The notes under the pieces are model-generated. The model had not been told where the DNA came from and did not search any database. It was given only the letters and a program-made list of their open reading frames with translations. Made by a program: the position numbers and the translations under genes. Shown piece after piece: positions 26,775 to 35,273 of a DNA stretch of 64,000 bases. Each line of letters begins with the position of its first letter. Position 1 is the first letter of the stretch. Source of the stretch: Sporosarcina sp. FSL K6-1508 (GTDB taxonomy: Bacteria; Bacillota; Bacilli; Bacillales_A; Planococcaceae); the NCBI RefSeq assembly GCF_038007465.1, contig NZ_JBBOXF010000001.1, positions 4,413,001-4,477,000 of the forward strand. The letters are read 5' to 3'.

Positions 26775-27428
26775 TTAATGGCTACTAGCAAGACGTTTTT
26801 CAAGGTATGATACGCCTAAGCTTAATGGAATGGTAATGACTAAATAAAATAGAGCGACGAATATGTACACATCAAAAACTACATACGTTTTAGCTGAAAT
26901 GAGGTCTGCCTGATACATCAGTTCGGTCCCGGCAATGAGAGCCAAAATAGATGAGTTTTTCACTAAATTAATAAATTGGTTGCCAATAGGAGGTACTACA
27001 ATTTTGATTGCTTGAGGTAAGATGATCATTCTCATTGTCTGGCCATAGGTTAAGCCAGAAGATCTTGCAGCTTCCATTTGCCCATCTGGGACTGACAATA
27101 TACCAGAACGGATCGCTTCCGCAATAAATGCAGATGTATAAATCGTCAATCCAATTGTTCCCGCAGTAAATCCTGAGAGTTGCAGGCCTAAGCTCGGTGT
27201 ACCAATATAAAAGAAAAATACAATTACGAGCAGTGGAATATTTCGGAAAAACTCAACATATGCAGTGGCTATCCAGCGGAGCGGTGCAATCGGTACGATT
27301 CTCATGACCGCGACTAAAGCACCGAAAAAAAAGCTTCCAATTAACGCAATAAAACTAATCATTAACGTAACTTTAAATCCATCCCAATACATATCAAAAT
27401 AATTTATTAGAATTGAGAAATCCAGCAT
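26775..27428 (-). CDS. glnM: Glutamine-type ABC transporter permease GlnM
   Basis: A 217-residue paralogue of the next gene with the same EAA loop (TSAFIAEAIRSGILSVPDGQ) and five hydrophobic segments. It should form a heterodimer with GlnP in the membrane. It follows glnH after about 100 bases; that gap contains an inverted pair ATCAGGATGGGCA/TGCCCATCCTGAT (27450-27482) that may stabilise or attenuate the mRNA after the binding-protein gene. Confidence 0.87.
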   Translation of the reverse strand: MLDFSILINYFDMYWDGFKVTLMISFIALIGSFFFGALVAVMRIVPIAPLRWIATAYVEFFRNIPLLVIVFFFYIGTPSLGLQLSGFTAGTIGLTIYTSAFIAEAIRSGILSVPDGQMEAARSSGLTYGQTMRMIILPQAIKIVVPPIGNQFINLVKNSSILALIAGTELMYQADLISAKTYVVFDVYIFVALFYLVITIPLSLGVSYLEKRLASSH

Positions 27429-27449
27429 CTTTCCACCTCACTTAATTCA

Positions 27450-27482
27450 ATCAGGATGGGCATCAATTGCCCATCCTGATTG
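27450..27482 (-). terminator. Hairpin between glnH and glnM
   Basis: ATCAGGATGGGCA faces TGCCCATCCTGAT around a six-base loop. There is no long T-tract, so it could partly end transcription or protect the abundant glnH message. Confidence 0.65.
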
Positions 27483-27530
27483 ATAGAACTATTTAGCATA
27501 TCTATCCATTGTCAATATAAAAACACCGTC

Positions 27531-28364
27531 TTATTTCAACAAACCGTCAAACCAACTATCATAAATAGTATCAAAGTCCCCGCTCGATATTAGTGATTCA
27601 AGTCCAGAATTTAGTGCATCTGTAAACTCTTTTTCCCCTTTTTTCACAGCAATTCCATAAGGCTCTTCTGTGAATTTTTCACCAACTAATTCAAAAGAAT
27701 CATCTTCAGAAGCCATCCCTGCGAGGATTGAGTCATCTGTTGTTAACACTTCACCTTTTCCAGCTTTCAGTGCTGTAAAAGCTTCTGCATAGTTTTCAAA
27801 TTCTAAGACGGGTGCTTCTGGAACTGCTTCACGTATATTATCAGTAGACGTAGACCCTTTTACAGCAATTACAGTTGTATCCTTTGTAAGATCATCAATG
27901 CTTTGAATAGAGCTTCCCTTTTTCACGAGTAGGGATTGACCAGCTTCGAAGTATACTTCTGAGAAATCAACTTCTTTTTTACGTTCTTCTGAGACTGTCA
28001 TTGTCGCGATAATTGCATCGATATCACCTTTATTTAATAATGGGATTCTTGTTTTTGACGTTACTTCTACAAATTTAACTTTAGTTTCATCGCCAAGAAT
28101 TTCTTTTGCTAATTGTTTTGCAATATCGATATCAAAACCTTCAACTTCACCTGTTGTTGGATCTTTTAAGCCAAATAATTTTGTGTCATATTTTACTCCG
28201 AAAATGATTTTATCACGTTTTTTTATTGTTTCAAGCACGTTTTTTCCACTATCTCCGTCTTTTCCACCGCTCGCATTGTCGTCCCCTGAATTACAAGCAG
28301 CCAAAAGCATAACCGACATAAGTGCAGTTATTGTCAGCAAAAGTAATTTTTTCTTCTTAAACAT
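27531..28364 (-). CDS. glnH: Glutamine-type substrate-binding lipoprotein GlnH
   Basis: 277 residues with lipobox LLAAC, lipidation at Cys24. The type II periplasmic-binding fold includes DKIIFGVKYDTKLFGLKD, VEGFDIDIAKQLAKE and a YFEAGQSLLV hinge. The acidic Gly/Asp linker after the Cys is typical of anchored binding proteins. It delivers the amino acid to GlnM-GlnP. Confidence 0.9.
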   Translation of the reverse strand: MFKKKKLLLLTITALMSVMLLAACNSGDDNASGGKDGDSGKNVLETIKKRDKIIFGVKYDTKLFGLKDPTTGEVEGFDIDIAKQLAKEILGDETKVKFVEVTSKTRIPLLNKGDIDAIIATMTVSEERKKEVDFSEVYFEAGQSLLVKKGSSIQSIDDLTKDTTVIAVKGSTSTDNIREAVPEAPVLEFENYAEAFTALKAGKGEVLTTDDSILAGMASEDDSFELVGEKFTEEPYGIAVKKGEKEFTDALNSGLESLISSGDFDTIYDSWFDGLLK

Positions 28365-28387
28365 AAAAACATCTCCCCTTTTGTTTT

Positions 28388-29116
28388 TTAATGATTTAAT
28401 ATACGGCTGAGAAAGACTTGGGCCCGTTCTTCTTGTGGGTTTTCGAAAAACTCAACCGGAACTGCCTCTTCTAAAATTTTGCCTTGATCTATGAAGACAA
28501 TACGGTCTCCAACTTCTTTAGCAAATCCCATTTCATGTGTAACGACAACCATCGTCATGCCTTCTTTTGCAAGCGTTTTCATGACATCCAACACTTCGCC
28601 GACCATTTCTGGATCTAGCGCAGATGTAGGCTCATCAAAAAGCATAATATCGGGTTTCATAGCAAGTTCTCTCGCAATTGCAACGCGTTGCTGTTGTCCC
28701 CCCGATAACTGTGACGGGTAGGATGATGCTTTGTCAGGAATCCCAACCTTTTCCAAGTAATACATCGCAGTCTTTTTTGCCTCTTCTGCTGAATGCTTCA
28801 AGACATTGATAGGCGCCAGTGTAATGTTTTGGAGAACTGTTTTATGAGGATATAGATTAAAGTGTTGGAATACCATTCCGATATTTCGTCTCAACTTGTT
28901 AATATCCGTTTTCTTGTCATTGACTGCGATATCATTAACGGTAAGAGAGCCGTCTGTAATTGTCTCGAGCCTGTTTATACATCTGAGCAATGTACTTTTA
29001 CCAGAGCCAGATGGACCGATAATGACTACAACCTCTCCATCTTTCATAGTGAGATTAATATCATTCAGAACATGAAAATCCCCATAATATTTGTTAACGT
29101 GCTCAAATGAAATCAT
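28388..29116 (-). CDS. glnQ: Glutamine-type ABC transporter ATPase GlnQ
   Basis: 242 residues from ATG 29116, which has a good ribosome site; the frame extends to 29233 but without support. Walker A is GPSGSGKST, the signature is QLSGGQQQR, Walker B is IMLFDEP and the switch His is in VVTHE. First gene of the operon, with the promoter at 29205-29233. Confidence 0.93.
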   Translation of the reverse strand: MISFEHVNKYYGDFHVLNDINLTMKDGEVVVIIGPSGSGKSTLLRCINRLETITDGSLTVNDIAVNDKKTDINKLRRNIGMVFQHFNLYPHKTVLQNITLAPINVLKHSAEEAKKTAMYYLEKVGIPDKASSYPSQLSGGQQQRVAIARELAMKPDIMLFDEPTSALDPEMVGEVLDVMKTLAKEGMTMVVVTHEMGFAKEVGDRIVFIDQGKILEEAVPVEFFENPQEERAQVFLSRILNH

Positions 29117-29204
29117 GTCATTCTCCCTTCCAACAACTTCGAACTCGATAATCATCAAATTCATCGAATGTTTTTCTATTTCTAAATAATCTTGCTTGTA
29201 TGCC

Positions 29205-29233
29205 ATTCTATCTACTGCCATTTTAATTGTCAA
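29205..29233 (-). promoter_or_regulatory. Sigma-A promoter of glnQHMP
   Basis: On the minus strand TTGACA (29228-29233) and TAGAAT (29205-29210) are separated by exactly 17 bases. Transcription would begin about 80 bases before the glnQ start. Confidence 0.75.
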
Positions 29234-29342
29234 CTTGATTTAGTAAAAGTGCATATTGGTAATAGTAATATAGAATATGGTTATGGCGGTTTAAAACTTT
29301 TGAATTCTTCTCAATACTAGGAATTTTTCTCAAGTTATTAAA

Positions 29343-29383
29343 AAAGTGCCCGAAAGGATGCTTTATATCCTCTCGGGCACTTT
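29343..29383 (-). terminator. Terminator of the PgpA-like gene
   Basis: AAAGTGCCCGA facing TCGGGCACTTT, with an inner AGGAT/ATCCT pair; A-rich upstream on the plus strand, T on the transcript. Confidence 0.85.
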
Positions 29384-29393
29384 AAGGGAACTA

Positions 29394-29978
29394 TTAAATT
29401 TGTGCACCCTTCACTTTTGTCTCTGGCATCGTTTCATCAGGTTTAATATCTTCGAATGTTTCGCCCGCCTCTTGAAGATCACGCGTCCTATGCGCAATTC
29501 TTGACGCTGCACAAGCTGCAACACTAGCCACGAGGTCATCAAGGAACGTATGGATCCCTCTTCCCTTTTTCGTATCCAGCTCGTTAATGATACCCATTTT
29601 GTTTTTATCGAGGTGACCGAATGTTGTCACTGCGATTGAACCATATGTAAATACGGCACCCAGTGCAATTGTTTCATCGACCCCAAAAAGTCCTTCATCT
29701 GACTCAACGATTTGTTGCAATGGAGCGGACAGTTTCCCCTGTTCTGCAAGCTCATCTAATTCGATTCCTACAAGAATCGCATGTTGGAGTTCCCGTTTCC
29801 GGAGCACCCCTTCGATGGATTCGAGGCAGTGGTCCATCGTGAGACCCTCATTATAAGGATATTGCATTTCAAAGACGATTTCAGCAATTGCTTCCAACGT
29901 CACCCCACGCCTTTTCAAAGCTGCTTTTGTAGCATCTGTCACAACTTTTGAATGAACTACTTTTGTTTCATCATGCAT
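29394..29978 (-). CDS. PgpA-family phosphatase, YutG-like
   Basis: A 194-residue protein of the phosphatidylglycerophosphatase A family. The core GTFGSIAVTTFGHLDKNKMGIINELD-like segment and FLDDLVASVAACAASRIAHR carry the Asp residues expected for the metal site. The N-terminal region resembles B. subtilis YutG. It lacks the multiple membrane helices of E. coli PgpA. It may dephosphorylate phosphatidylglycerophosphate, but YutG-type activity is less certain. Confidence 0.75.
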   Translation of the reverse strand: MHDETKVVHSKVVTDATKAALKRRGVTLEAIAEIVFEMQYPYNEGLTMDHCLESIEGVLRKRELQHAILVGIELDELAEQGKLSAPLQQIVESDEGLFGVDETIALGAVFTYGSIAVTTFGHLDKNKMGIINELDTKKGRGIHTFLDDLVASVAACAASRIAHRTRDLQEAGETFEDIKPDETMPETKVKGAQI

Positions 29979-30089
29979 TTCTCATCAGCCCCTTTTATAA
30001 TTAATATATAAACGTCATACAACCATTATACCTGTCCTTGACGATATGATACAATTTCAATATACATGCAATTTGAGGAGGCATCATGA

Positions 30090-30812
30090 ATGAAAAACGG
30101 AAAGATAGAAGATCTTACAATTTACAGTAAAGAACTTGGCGAGGAAATGCAGTTGCTTATCCATTTACCACATAACTATTCTCCTCTATATAAATACTCA
30201 ATACTTATCGCTTCGGATGGTAAAGATTATTTCCAGTTCGGACGGGTTGGCCGAGTCATTGATGAATTTATAGAAGCTGAAGAAATTGAAAATGTTATTG
30301 TTGTCGGCGTTCCATATAAGAGTGTCGCAGAACGCAGACGGTTGTATCACCCTGAGGGAGATCTCCGCGAAGCCTATATCCGCTTCCTCGCTCATGAACT
30401 TGTTCCATACATTGATGATAATTACCCGACTTATCAGATTGGAGCAGGCAGAGCACTAATCGGTGATTCACTGGCTGCAACGATTTCCCTTCTAACTGCA
30501 TTGAAATATCCTAATATATTCGGGAAAGTGATCCTTCATTCTCCTTATGTCGACAACTTGGTGCTAGAAACTGTCGAAGCCGTGAAAGATTCTTCCTGTT
30601 TCTCAATTTATCATGTTATTGGGAAAGGAGAAACCAAGGTGAATACGCAAGTTGACGGTGTTCAGGACTTCCTTACACCTAATCGTGCGCTAAATGAGTT
30701 GATCGTAAAAAAAGGGTTTCCATACTTCTATGAAGAATTTGATGGAGACCATACATGGAAGCATTGGCAACCTGATGTCCGGCGTGCAATTCAAATGGTA
30801 TTCGCCCATTAA
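30090..30812 (+). CDS. yjcH: Alpha/beta-hydrolase esterase, YjcH-like
   Basis: A 240-residue esterase D/enterochelin-esterase fold. The nucleophile elbow is GDSLAA, with a late DGDHTWKHW catalytic His and an acid near ILHSPYVDN. The order yjcH-yjcG-yjcF matches B. subtilis. GAGGAGG is eight bases before ATG 30090. Substrate is unknown. Confidence 0.82.
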   Translation: MKNGKIEDLTIYSKELGEEMQLLIHLPHNYSPLYKYSILIASDGKDYFQFGRVGRVIDEFIEAEEIENVIVVGVPYKSVAERRRLYHPEGDLREAYIRFLAHELVPYIDDNYPTYQIGAGRALIGDSLAATISLLTALKYPNIFGKVILHSPYVDNLVLETVEAVKDSSCFSIYHVIGKGETKVNTQVDGVQDFLTPNRALNELIVKKGFPYFYEEFDGDHTWKHWQPDVRRAIQMVFAH

Positions 30813-30902
30813 TTCAGACAAAACGGACATTCTGCCAGTTATTCTGGTATAATCAATTATATAAAGTTTATACCAATTATTCTTACTAGGAGGTCATTCA
30901 TT

Positions 30903-31418
30903 ATGAAATACGGCGTTGTAGCATTCCCATCAAAAAAACTTCAAGATCTTGCAAACGGTTACCGGAAAAGATACGATCCGCACTATGCCCTAATTACTCC
31001 ACATTTGACGGTTAAAGGGGTATTCGAAGCGAATGACCAAGAAATTGAAGAAGTTTCAAAGGCTATCAGAGAAATAACAAAAAAACACGCCCCATTTGAA
31101 CTAAATGTGTCGAAAGTCGGGACATTCGCGCCCATCACGAATACAATTTACTTCAAAGCAACTCTGAATGATGATTTGGCTGCATTGCATAAAGATCTGA
31201 ACTCTAACTTCTTCGGAGACAAACCTGAATTTGCATTCGTTCCCCACGTGACGATTGCACAAAAATTGTCTTCAGGTGAACACGATGATATCATCGGTCA
31301 ACTTAAAATGATTGGTGTCAATCATTCAGAAATGATTGACAGACTGCACCTTCTCTATCAATTGGAAGATGGCTCTTGGACGGTATATGAAACATTCCGC
31401 CTTGACGAGGATAACTGA
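30903..31418 (+). CDS. yjcG: 2H phosphoesterase, YjcG-like (RNA ligase superfamily)
   Basis: 171 residues with two HxT motifs, PHLTVKG and PHVTIAQ, which form the active site of the 2',5' RNA ligase/2H superfamily. An AGGAGG precedes ATG 30903. Three bases separate it from the acetyltransferase gene, so they are co-transcribed. The physiological substrate of YjcG is not known. Confidence 0.85.
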   Translation: MKYGVVAFPSKKLQDLANGYRKRYDPHYALITPHLTVKGVFEANDQEIEEVSKAIREITKKHAPFELNVSKVGTFAPITNTIYFKATLNDDLAALHKDLNSNFFGDKPEFAFVPHVTIAQKLSSGEHDDIIGQLKMIGVNHSEMIDRLHLLYQLEDGSWTVYETFRLDEDN

Positions 31419-31421
31419 ACA

Positions 31422-31862
31422 TTGTTCGAAGTACGATTCGCAACTTCTGACCTTGAACAAGAAGATGCATTTTCTGTCAGAAGGAAAGTGTTCGTGGAAG
31501 AACAAGGGGTACCACTCGACCTCGAACTAGACCATTTCGATAAGACCGCAGCGCATTTCGTCGTCTATTCGTCTGATTCACCCATCGGCGCAGGCCGTAT
31601 CAGGGAAATCAACGATGGAATCGGGAAAGTCGAACGAGTTTGTGTGCTAGTCGAGTACCGGGGGAAACACCTTGGAAATCTTGTCATGCATGCGCTTGAA
31701 GAGCATGCTACAAAAACAGGAATGAACAAAATTATTTTAAACGCACAATCATATGCTGTCCCTTTCTATGAAAAGTTAGGGTATGTCATTACTTCTCCTG
31801 AATTCATGGACGCAGATATACCCCACCGTGCAATGGAAAAAATTATGGTGAGAAAAGCGTAA
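31422..31862 (+). CDS. yjcF: GNAT acetyltransferase, YjcF-like
   Basis: 146 residues starting at TTG 31422, right after the yjcG stop. GNAT motif A is VERVCVLVEYRGKHLGNLVM, followed by ILNAQSYAVPFYEKLGY. The N-terminal FEVRFATSDLEQEDAFSVRR and FVEEQGVP are typical of the ElaA/YjcF group. Acceptor unknown. Confidence 0.85.
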   Translation: MFEVRFATSDLEQEDAFSVRRKVFVEEQGVPLDLELDHFDKTAAHFVVYSSDSPIGAGRIREINDGIGKVERVCVLVEYRGKHLGNLVMHALEEHATKTGMNKIILNAQSYAVPFYEKLGYVITSPEFMDADIPHRAMEKIMVRKA

Positions 31863-31989
31863 GGCGACAGGCATAAGACGGACCGGCGAAGCGGCGATCT
31901 TTGCCGTGTAGCTGGGCCGACTTATGACCCGAGACTCTAGGCGCTGGAGCTAGACATTGCTCCAAGTTCAAAAACTTATACTTTCTAAA
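31863..31989. repeat. Intergenic repeat ending in ACTTATACTTTCT, copy A
   Basis: Contains AAGGCGACAGGCATAAGAC, ACCGGCGAAGCGGCG and TAGGCGCTGGAGCTAGACA, and ends in AACTTATACTTTCT against a terminator. The final segment recurs at 35860-35975 and, weaker, at 36560-36606. It resembles an interspersed element widespread in Bacillaceae. Confidence 0.65.
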
Positions 31990-32030
31990 AAAAAGGTTCG
32001 CATTGCTTTTTAAAGCAACGCGAACCTTTT
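31990..32030. terminator. Bidirectional terminator between yjcF and the 99-codon gene
   Basis: AAAAGGTTCGC and its complement around an AT-rich loop containing an inner TTGCTTT/AAAGCAA pair. Confidence 0.85.
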
Positions 32031-32041
32031 TCTTATATTAG

Positions 32042-32341
32042 TTAAACATACGCATTTACTGCGATACCTTTTCCTACTACTTGAGCGATTACTGGTGATA
32101 AATTAACTGGATTCGGGTAAATAAACCCTTGATAGGCAGGAGGAAGTAAAGCAACGGGCTTGCCACCTTCCTCCTCCTTTTCTCGTTCATGCTGTGAAGA
32201 TTCGTTGAATTCATCTGCAAAGTCTGAATTCAACTTAACTTTACTAACTCGGTCGATATGGGCAAAATCATAAGACTCCATATTCAATCGGTCTGCATAC
32301 ATTTGAGATTGGATTGGTTGAATCGGTAACAGATAGCCCAT
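32042..32341 (-). CDS. Small protein of unknown function, 99 residues
   Basis: From ATG 32341, seven bases after GGAGGT; the longer frame to 32389 lacks a site. The product begins MGYLLPIQPIQSQMYADRLN, has an acidic, charged middle (HEREKEEEGG) and a Pro/Asn-rich C-terminus. There is no signal peptide or membrane helix. It lies among sporulation genes and runs in the same direction as spoVIF, so a sporulation role is possible. I do not recognise the family. Confidence 0.7.
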   Translation of the reverse strand: MGYLLPIQPIQSQMYADRLNMESYDFAHIDRVSKVKLNSDFADEFNESSQHEREKEEEGGKPVALLPPAYQGFIYPNPVNLSPVIAQVVGKGIAVNAYV

Positions 32342-32435
32342 TGTAAACACCTCCATTTTAATTACTTCTCTTACTAGTAGTATACCCATCTCCCAGTAAA
32401 GGTAAACCTATTATTCTACTTTTCTGTAAACTTAT

Positions 32436-32690
32436 TTATTGCCGGCCTAACATATCTTGAATATCAGCGATATTTACTGCTTTGCCATTCTTCAAAATAG
32501 AATTGACCAGCTCATCTTCTGTATGCTGAGGCACATCTTTTTTTGCAAGCTTTCCGACTTTCCGTATGATTTTCCTCACTTGTCGTTCATCACTGAAATC
32601 CGCAAATTGGATGGCGTTTGCTAACGCAAACACTTCTTCCATCGGGACTCCTGTCTTTGATTCGATTTTCCGGAAAAATGAATCATTCAT
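32436..32690 (-). CDS. spoVIF: Stage VI sporulation protein F
   Basis: 84 residues, near the B. subtilis length. MNDSFFRKIESKTGVPMEEV and DERQVRKIIRKVGKLAKK are characteristic. In B. subtilis SpoVIF acts with GerE in late coat gene control and assembly in the mother cell under sigma-K. Its YjcZ-like neighbour is only 16 bases upstream. Confidence 0.88.
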   Translation of the reverse strand: MNDSFFRKIESKTGVPMEEVFALANAIQFADFSDERQVRKIIRKVGKLAKKDVPQHTEDELVNSILKNGKAVNIADIQDMLGRQ

Positions 32691-32706
32691 CTGTTATCCC
32701 CCCTTC

Positions 32707-32862
32707 TTAAACACAAAAACTGCGGCCCACAATAATGAGCAAGATGAAGAGAACTACGATTAGAACAAATGTTGAGCCGCCATAGCTACCGCCTCTTTCC
32801 GGTTCGTAACCGCCGCATCCGCCGCCGTATCCGCCACCATAGGAATTACATCCTCCAAACAT
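32707..32862 (-). CDS. Tiny Gly/Tyr-rich YjcZ-family sporulation protein
   Basis: A 51-codon gene from ATG 32862 to TAA 32707. The N-terminal half is Gly/Tyr/Cys-rich (YGGGYGGGCGGYE). The C-terminal half is one membrane helix (TFVLIVVLFILLIIVG) followed by a short Cys-containing tail. This is the architecture of YjcZ/SscA-type small sporulation proteins, encoded next to spoVIF in Bacillus. GGGGGA precedes the start. Confidence 0.8.
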   Translation of the reverse strand: MFGGCNSYGGGYGGGCGGYEPERGGSYGGSTFVLIVVLFILLIIVGRSFCV

Positions 32863-32930
32863 GAAAATCCCCCCTTCCCTTCCACATATCCTATGCAGAT
32901 ACGAGAAGCGGGAGGGGGGCTAATGACTAA

Positions 32931-33293
32931 TTAAACTTTTCCTTTCGATTTAAAAATAAGAGCGGCAATGAATCCAAACAAAATAGCAGAACTGATTCCC
33001 GAACTGGTCACTTCAAACATTCCTGTCATAACGCCAATCAGACCATGTTTTTCAGCTTCTGCCATCGCACCATGGGTCAATGCATTACCGAACGAAGTAA
33101 TCGGTATTGTTGCTCCGGCCCCGGCAAAGTCGATGAAAGGCTCATATAGACCTAAACCATCTAATACTGAACCCGTAACAACTAATATACATAATGTATG
33201 CGCCGGGGTCAGTTTTGCTACGTCGAATAATAGCTGTCCGACTACGCAGATGAGCCCACCTACAATAAACGCTGTAATGAAAATTGAAACCAT
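32931..33293 (-). CDS. spoVAE: SpoVAE-type (AEb) spore membrane protein
   Basis: 120 residues, three to four helices, with PITSFGNALTHGAMAEAEKHG as the conserved SpoVAC/AE signature. Part of the SpoVA channel that moves dipicolinic acid into the forespore and out at germination. Last gene of the YhcN-AC-AD-AE operon. Confidence 0.9.
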   Translation of the reverse strand: MVSIFITAFIVGGLICVVGQLLFDVAKLTPAHTLCILVVTGSVLDGLGLYEPFIDFAGAGATIPITSFGNALTHGAMAEAEKHGLIGVMTGMFEVTSSGISSAILFGFIAALIFKSKGKV

Positions 33294-33302
33294 ATGTCAC
33301 AC

Positions 33303-34304
33303 TCATTTCATCGTTAGTTCGACTGCATGCGCAATGCATGGAATCGTATCCCCTTGCTGAAACGATAGTGGAGATAAAAGTGCACCCGTCGCAATAAGAA
33401 GGACTCGCTTATATTCACCCGCCATCATTTTATCAATTACCTCCGTGAAAAAAACGGCCGCTGAACAACCAGCTCCACTTGCACCGGATAAAAAAGATGT
33501 ATCTGCACCATAAAATTCTTTGCCTGCATCGCGGAATACGTCTGATACGTCAAACCCTTGATTCCCAGCGAGCGTCTTGTACAATTCAAAACCCGTCTTT
33601 CCAAGATCTCCTGTCATGATTACGTCATAGTCGCTTACTTTTTTGCCATGTCCTTTCAGATGCCGAGTGAGCGTATCTGCCGCTGCGGGAGCCATAGCTG
33701 CTCCCATATTCAGAGGATCTGTCATCCCGAGGTCTGTTGCACAACCGATTGTCGCACACTCTATAGAAGGAAATCCTTTTTTATGGGGAGTTACGGCAAC
33801 TACTCCTGCTGCTGTGACAGTCCATTGGGATGTTGGTGGTTTTTGGGATCCATACTCAACTGGATAACGGAATTGTCGCTCGACCGCGTTATGTTGGCTT
33901 GATGCTCCCGCAACAGCACATGTAGACATGCCCATTTCCGTCAATAATGCTGCCATGACGAGCGAGGAAACGGATGTTGCACAAGCCGAAAACATACCGA
34001 TATAAGGAATTCCTATGGTCGCCGCTGCAAAGTTTGATGGTGTCATTTGGTTGACCAGGTCTCCAATTAAAAGAAAATCAGCATCGCCCGGTACGGAGTC
34101 CTCTTTGCTTAAGGCAATCATGCATGCGTCTTCCATCATTTTTGCATGGGCATGCTCATTCGTTTTCATTCCACAGCGTTCATCATCATAAATCTTATCG
34201 AACTTGTCAGCGAATGGACTTTTCTTTTCCAAAGGACCTGCCGTTACCCCTGTTGCCACAATGGAAGGTGTCGTTTTGAATGTCAAAAGACCGCGCGCTA
34301 CCAT
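33303..34304 (-). CDS. spoVAD: SpoVAD, dipicolinic acid-binding thiolase-like protein
   Basis: 333 residues with a thiolase fold. GMFSACATSVSS places a Cys at residue 108, followed by GASSQHNAVERQFRYPVEYG and MTGDLGKTGFELY. SpoVAD binds Ca-dipicolinate on the spore membrane as part of the SpoVA complex. It overlaps spoVAC by seven bases. Confidence 0.93.
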   Translation of the reverse strand: MVARGLLTFKTTPSIVATGVTAGPLEKKSPFADKFDKIYDDERCGMKTNEHAHAKMMEDACMIALSKEDSVPGDADFLLIGDLVNQMTPSNFAAATIGIPYIGMFSACATSVSSLVMAALLTEMGMSTCAVAGASSQHNAVERQFRYPVEYGSQKPPTSQWTVTAAGVVAVTPHKKGFPSIECATIGCATDLGMTDPLNMGAAMAPAAADTLTRHLKGHGKKVSDYDVIMTGDLGKTGFELYKTLAGNQGFDVSDVFRDAGKEFYGADTSFLSGASGAGCSAAVFFTEVIDKMMAGEYKRVLLIATGALLSPLSFQQGDTIPCIAHAVELTMK

Positions 34305-34753
34305 GATACAACTCCAAGTTTAACTAAAATTGTTTTTATAAGGGCTACTATGAAAGCAGAAAATACACCGAATAGGATGACTGAACCTGCGAGTTTAAAT
34401 ATATTACCGCCAACCCCAAGGACGTATCCCTCCGACTTATGCTCAATTGCAGCGGAAATAACTGCATTGCCAAAACCTGTTATCGGAACCGCACTCCCCG
34501 CCCCTCCGAATTGAGCAATTTTCTTATATAGTCCAAAACCTGTTAACAGCATTGCAAAAAATATCATTGTAGAAACTGTCGGATTACTAGCCGTCCGTTC
34601 GGTGAAATCAAAAAATGTCATATAAAACAAAGAAACGAATTGACCTATTAAACAGATTGTCCCACCAGTCAAAAACGCAAAAATGATATTTCGCAGTATT
34701 GGTGTTTTTGGAGAAGTTTCTTTTTCTAACTTTGCGTATTTTTTTTCATCCAT
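34298..34753 (-). CDS. spoVAC: SpoVAC membrane protein
   Basis: 151 residues, about five hydrophobic segments, signature AGSAVPITGFGNAVISAAIEH. SpoVAC behaves as a mechanosensitive channel for dipicolinate. Its ATG shares one base with the TAA of the lipoprotein gene, so translation is coupled. Confidence 0.93.
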   Translation of the reverse strand: MDEKKYAKLEKETSPKTPILRNIIFAFLTGGTICLIGQFVSLFYMTFFDFTERTASNPTVSTMIFFAMLLTGFGLYKKIAQFGGAGSAVPITGFGNAVISAAIEHKSEGYVLGVGGNIFKLAGSVILFGVFSAFIVALIKTILVKLGVVSW

Positions 34754-35145
34754 TATGTCTCTTCCTTTATAAGTGATTTCAATTTTTCAATCTTTTTACC
34801 TATATTCTTTTTATTATCCAAATCAGCGAGTTTGTTCGTTTCCATCCATATTTTACTGTCTGCTGAAACCGTGACATCCAAGTCTGGGTAAATACGCTCT
34901 AGTTTTTTCTTGAGTTCCTTTTCAATCTTCCCTTTTTTAAAACGTGAGAATGTTTTAAGCGTAACCCCTGTTATCAAGTCATTATCATGAAAAACAGTGA
35001 CCGCTGATGTGAGACGTTTGTCATTTTTAAATACTTCTTCGGCTTTTGCATGATCCTCACTTGAATTGTTGTCAATCCGGAATCCGTCTCCTGAACAACC
35101 GGATAATAAAACAACTGCAAGAATCATAAGGCTAAGTTTCCGGAT
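34753..35145 (-). CDS. YhcN/YlaJ-type spore lipoprotein, start codon uncertain
   Basis: About 130 residues. A signal peptide (RKLSLMILAVVLLSGC) puts the lipidated Cys near residue 17. The rest, SAVTVFHDNDLITGVTLKTF and KKLERIYPDLDVTVSADSK, is the YhcN/YlaJ family of spore inner-membrane lipoproteins. A strong GGAGGGG (35152-35158) is six bases before an ATC codon at 35145, while the only upstream in-frame ATG (35160) lies in front of that site. First gene of the spoVA operon. Confidence 0.8.
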   Translation of the reverse strand: MRKLSLMILAVVLLSGCSGDGFRIDNNSSEDHAKAEEVFKNDKRLTSAVTVFHDNDLITGVTLKTFSRFKKGKIEKELKKKLERIYPDLDVTVSADSKIWMETNKLADLDNKKNIGKKIEKLKSLIKEET

Positions 35146-35167
35146 ATGCGTCCCCTCCATTTTTATA

Positions 35168-35198
35168 CAGTATGCCTTTTCCTCCTAAATTTTATTCA
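35168..35198 (-). promoter_or_regulatory. Sigma-G promoter of the spoVA operon
   Basis: On the minus strand TGAATA (35193-35198) and CATACTG (35168-35174) are 18 bases apart, close to the forespore sigma-G consensus TGAATA-N17/18-CATACTA. Expected start of transcription is about 35161. Confidence 0.75.
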
Positions 35199-35237
35199 TG
35201 AACTATCCATAGCGCCCTGCCACTCAGAACTTTGTCG

Positions 35238-35246
35238 CATAAAGTA
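35238..35246 (+). promoter_or_regulatory. Sigma-K -10 element upstream of the coat gene
   Basis: CATAAAGTA fits the mother-cell sigma-K -10 consensus CATANNNTA exactly. A possible -35 AC lies at 35222-35223, with slightly short spacing. It is 28 bases before the coat-gene start. Confidence 0.55.
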
Positions 35247-35273
35247 TAAAGAATTGAAAAGGAGGTGGAATTT

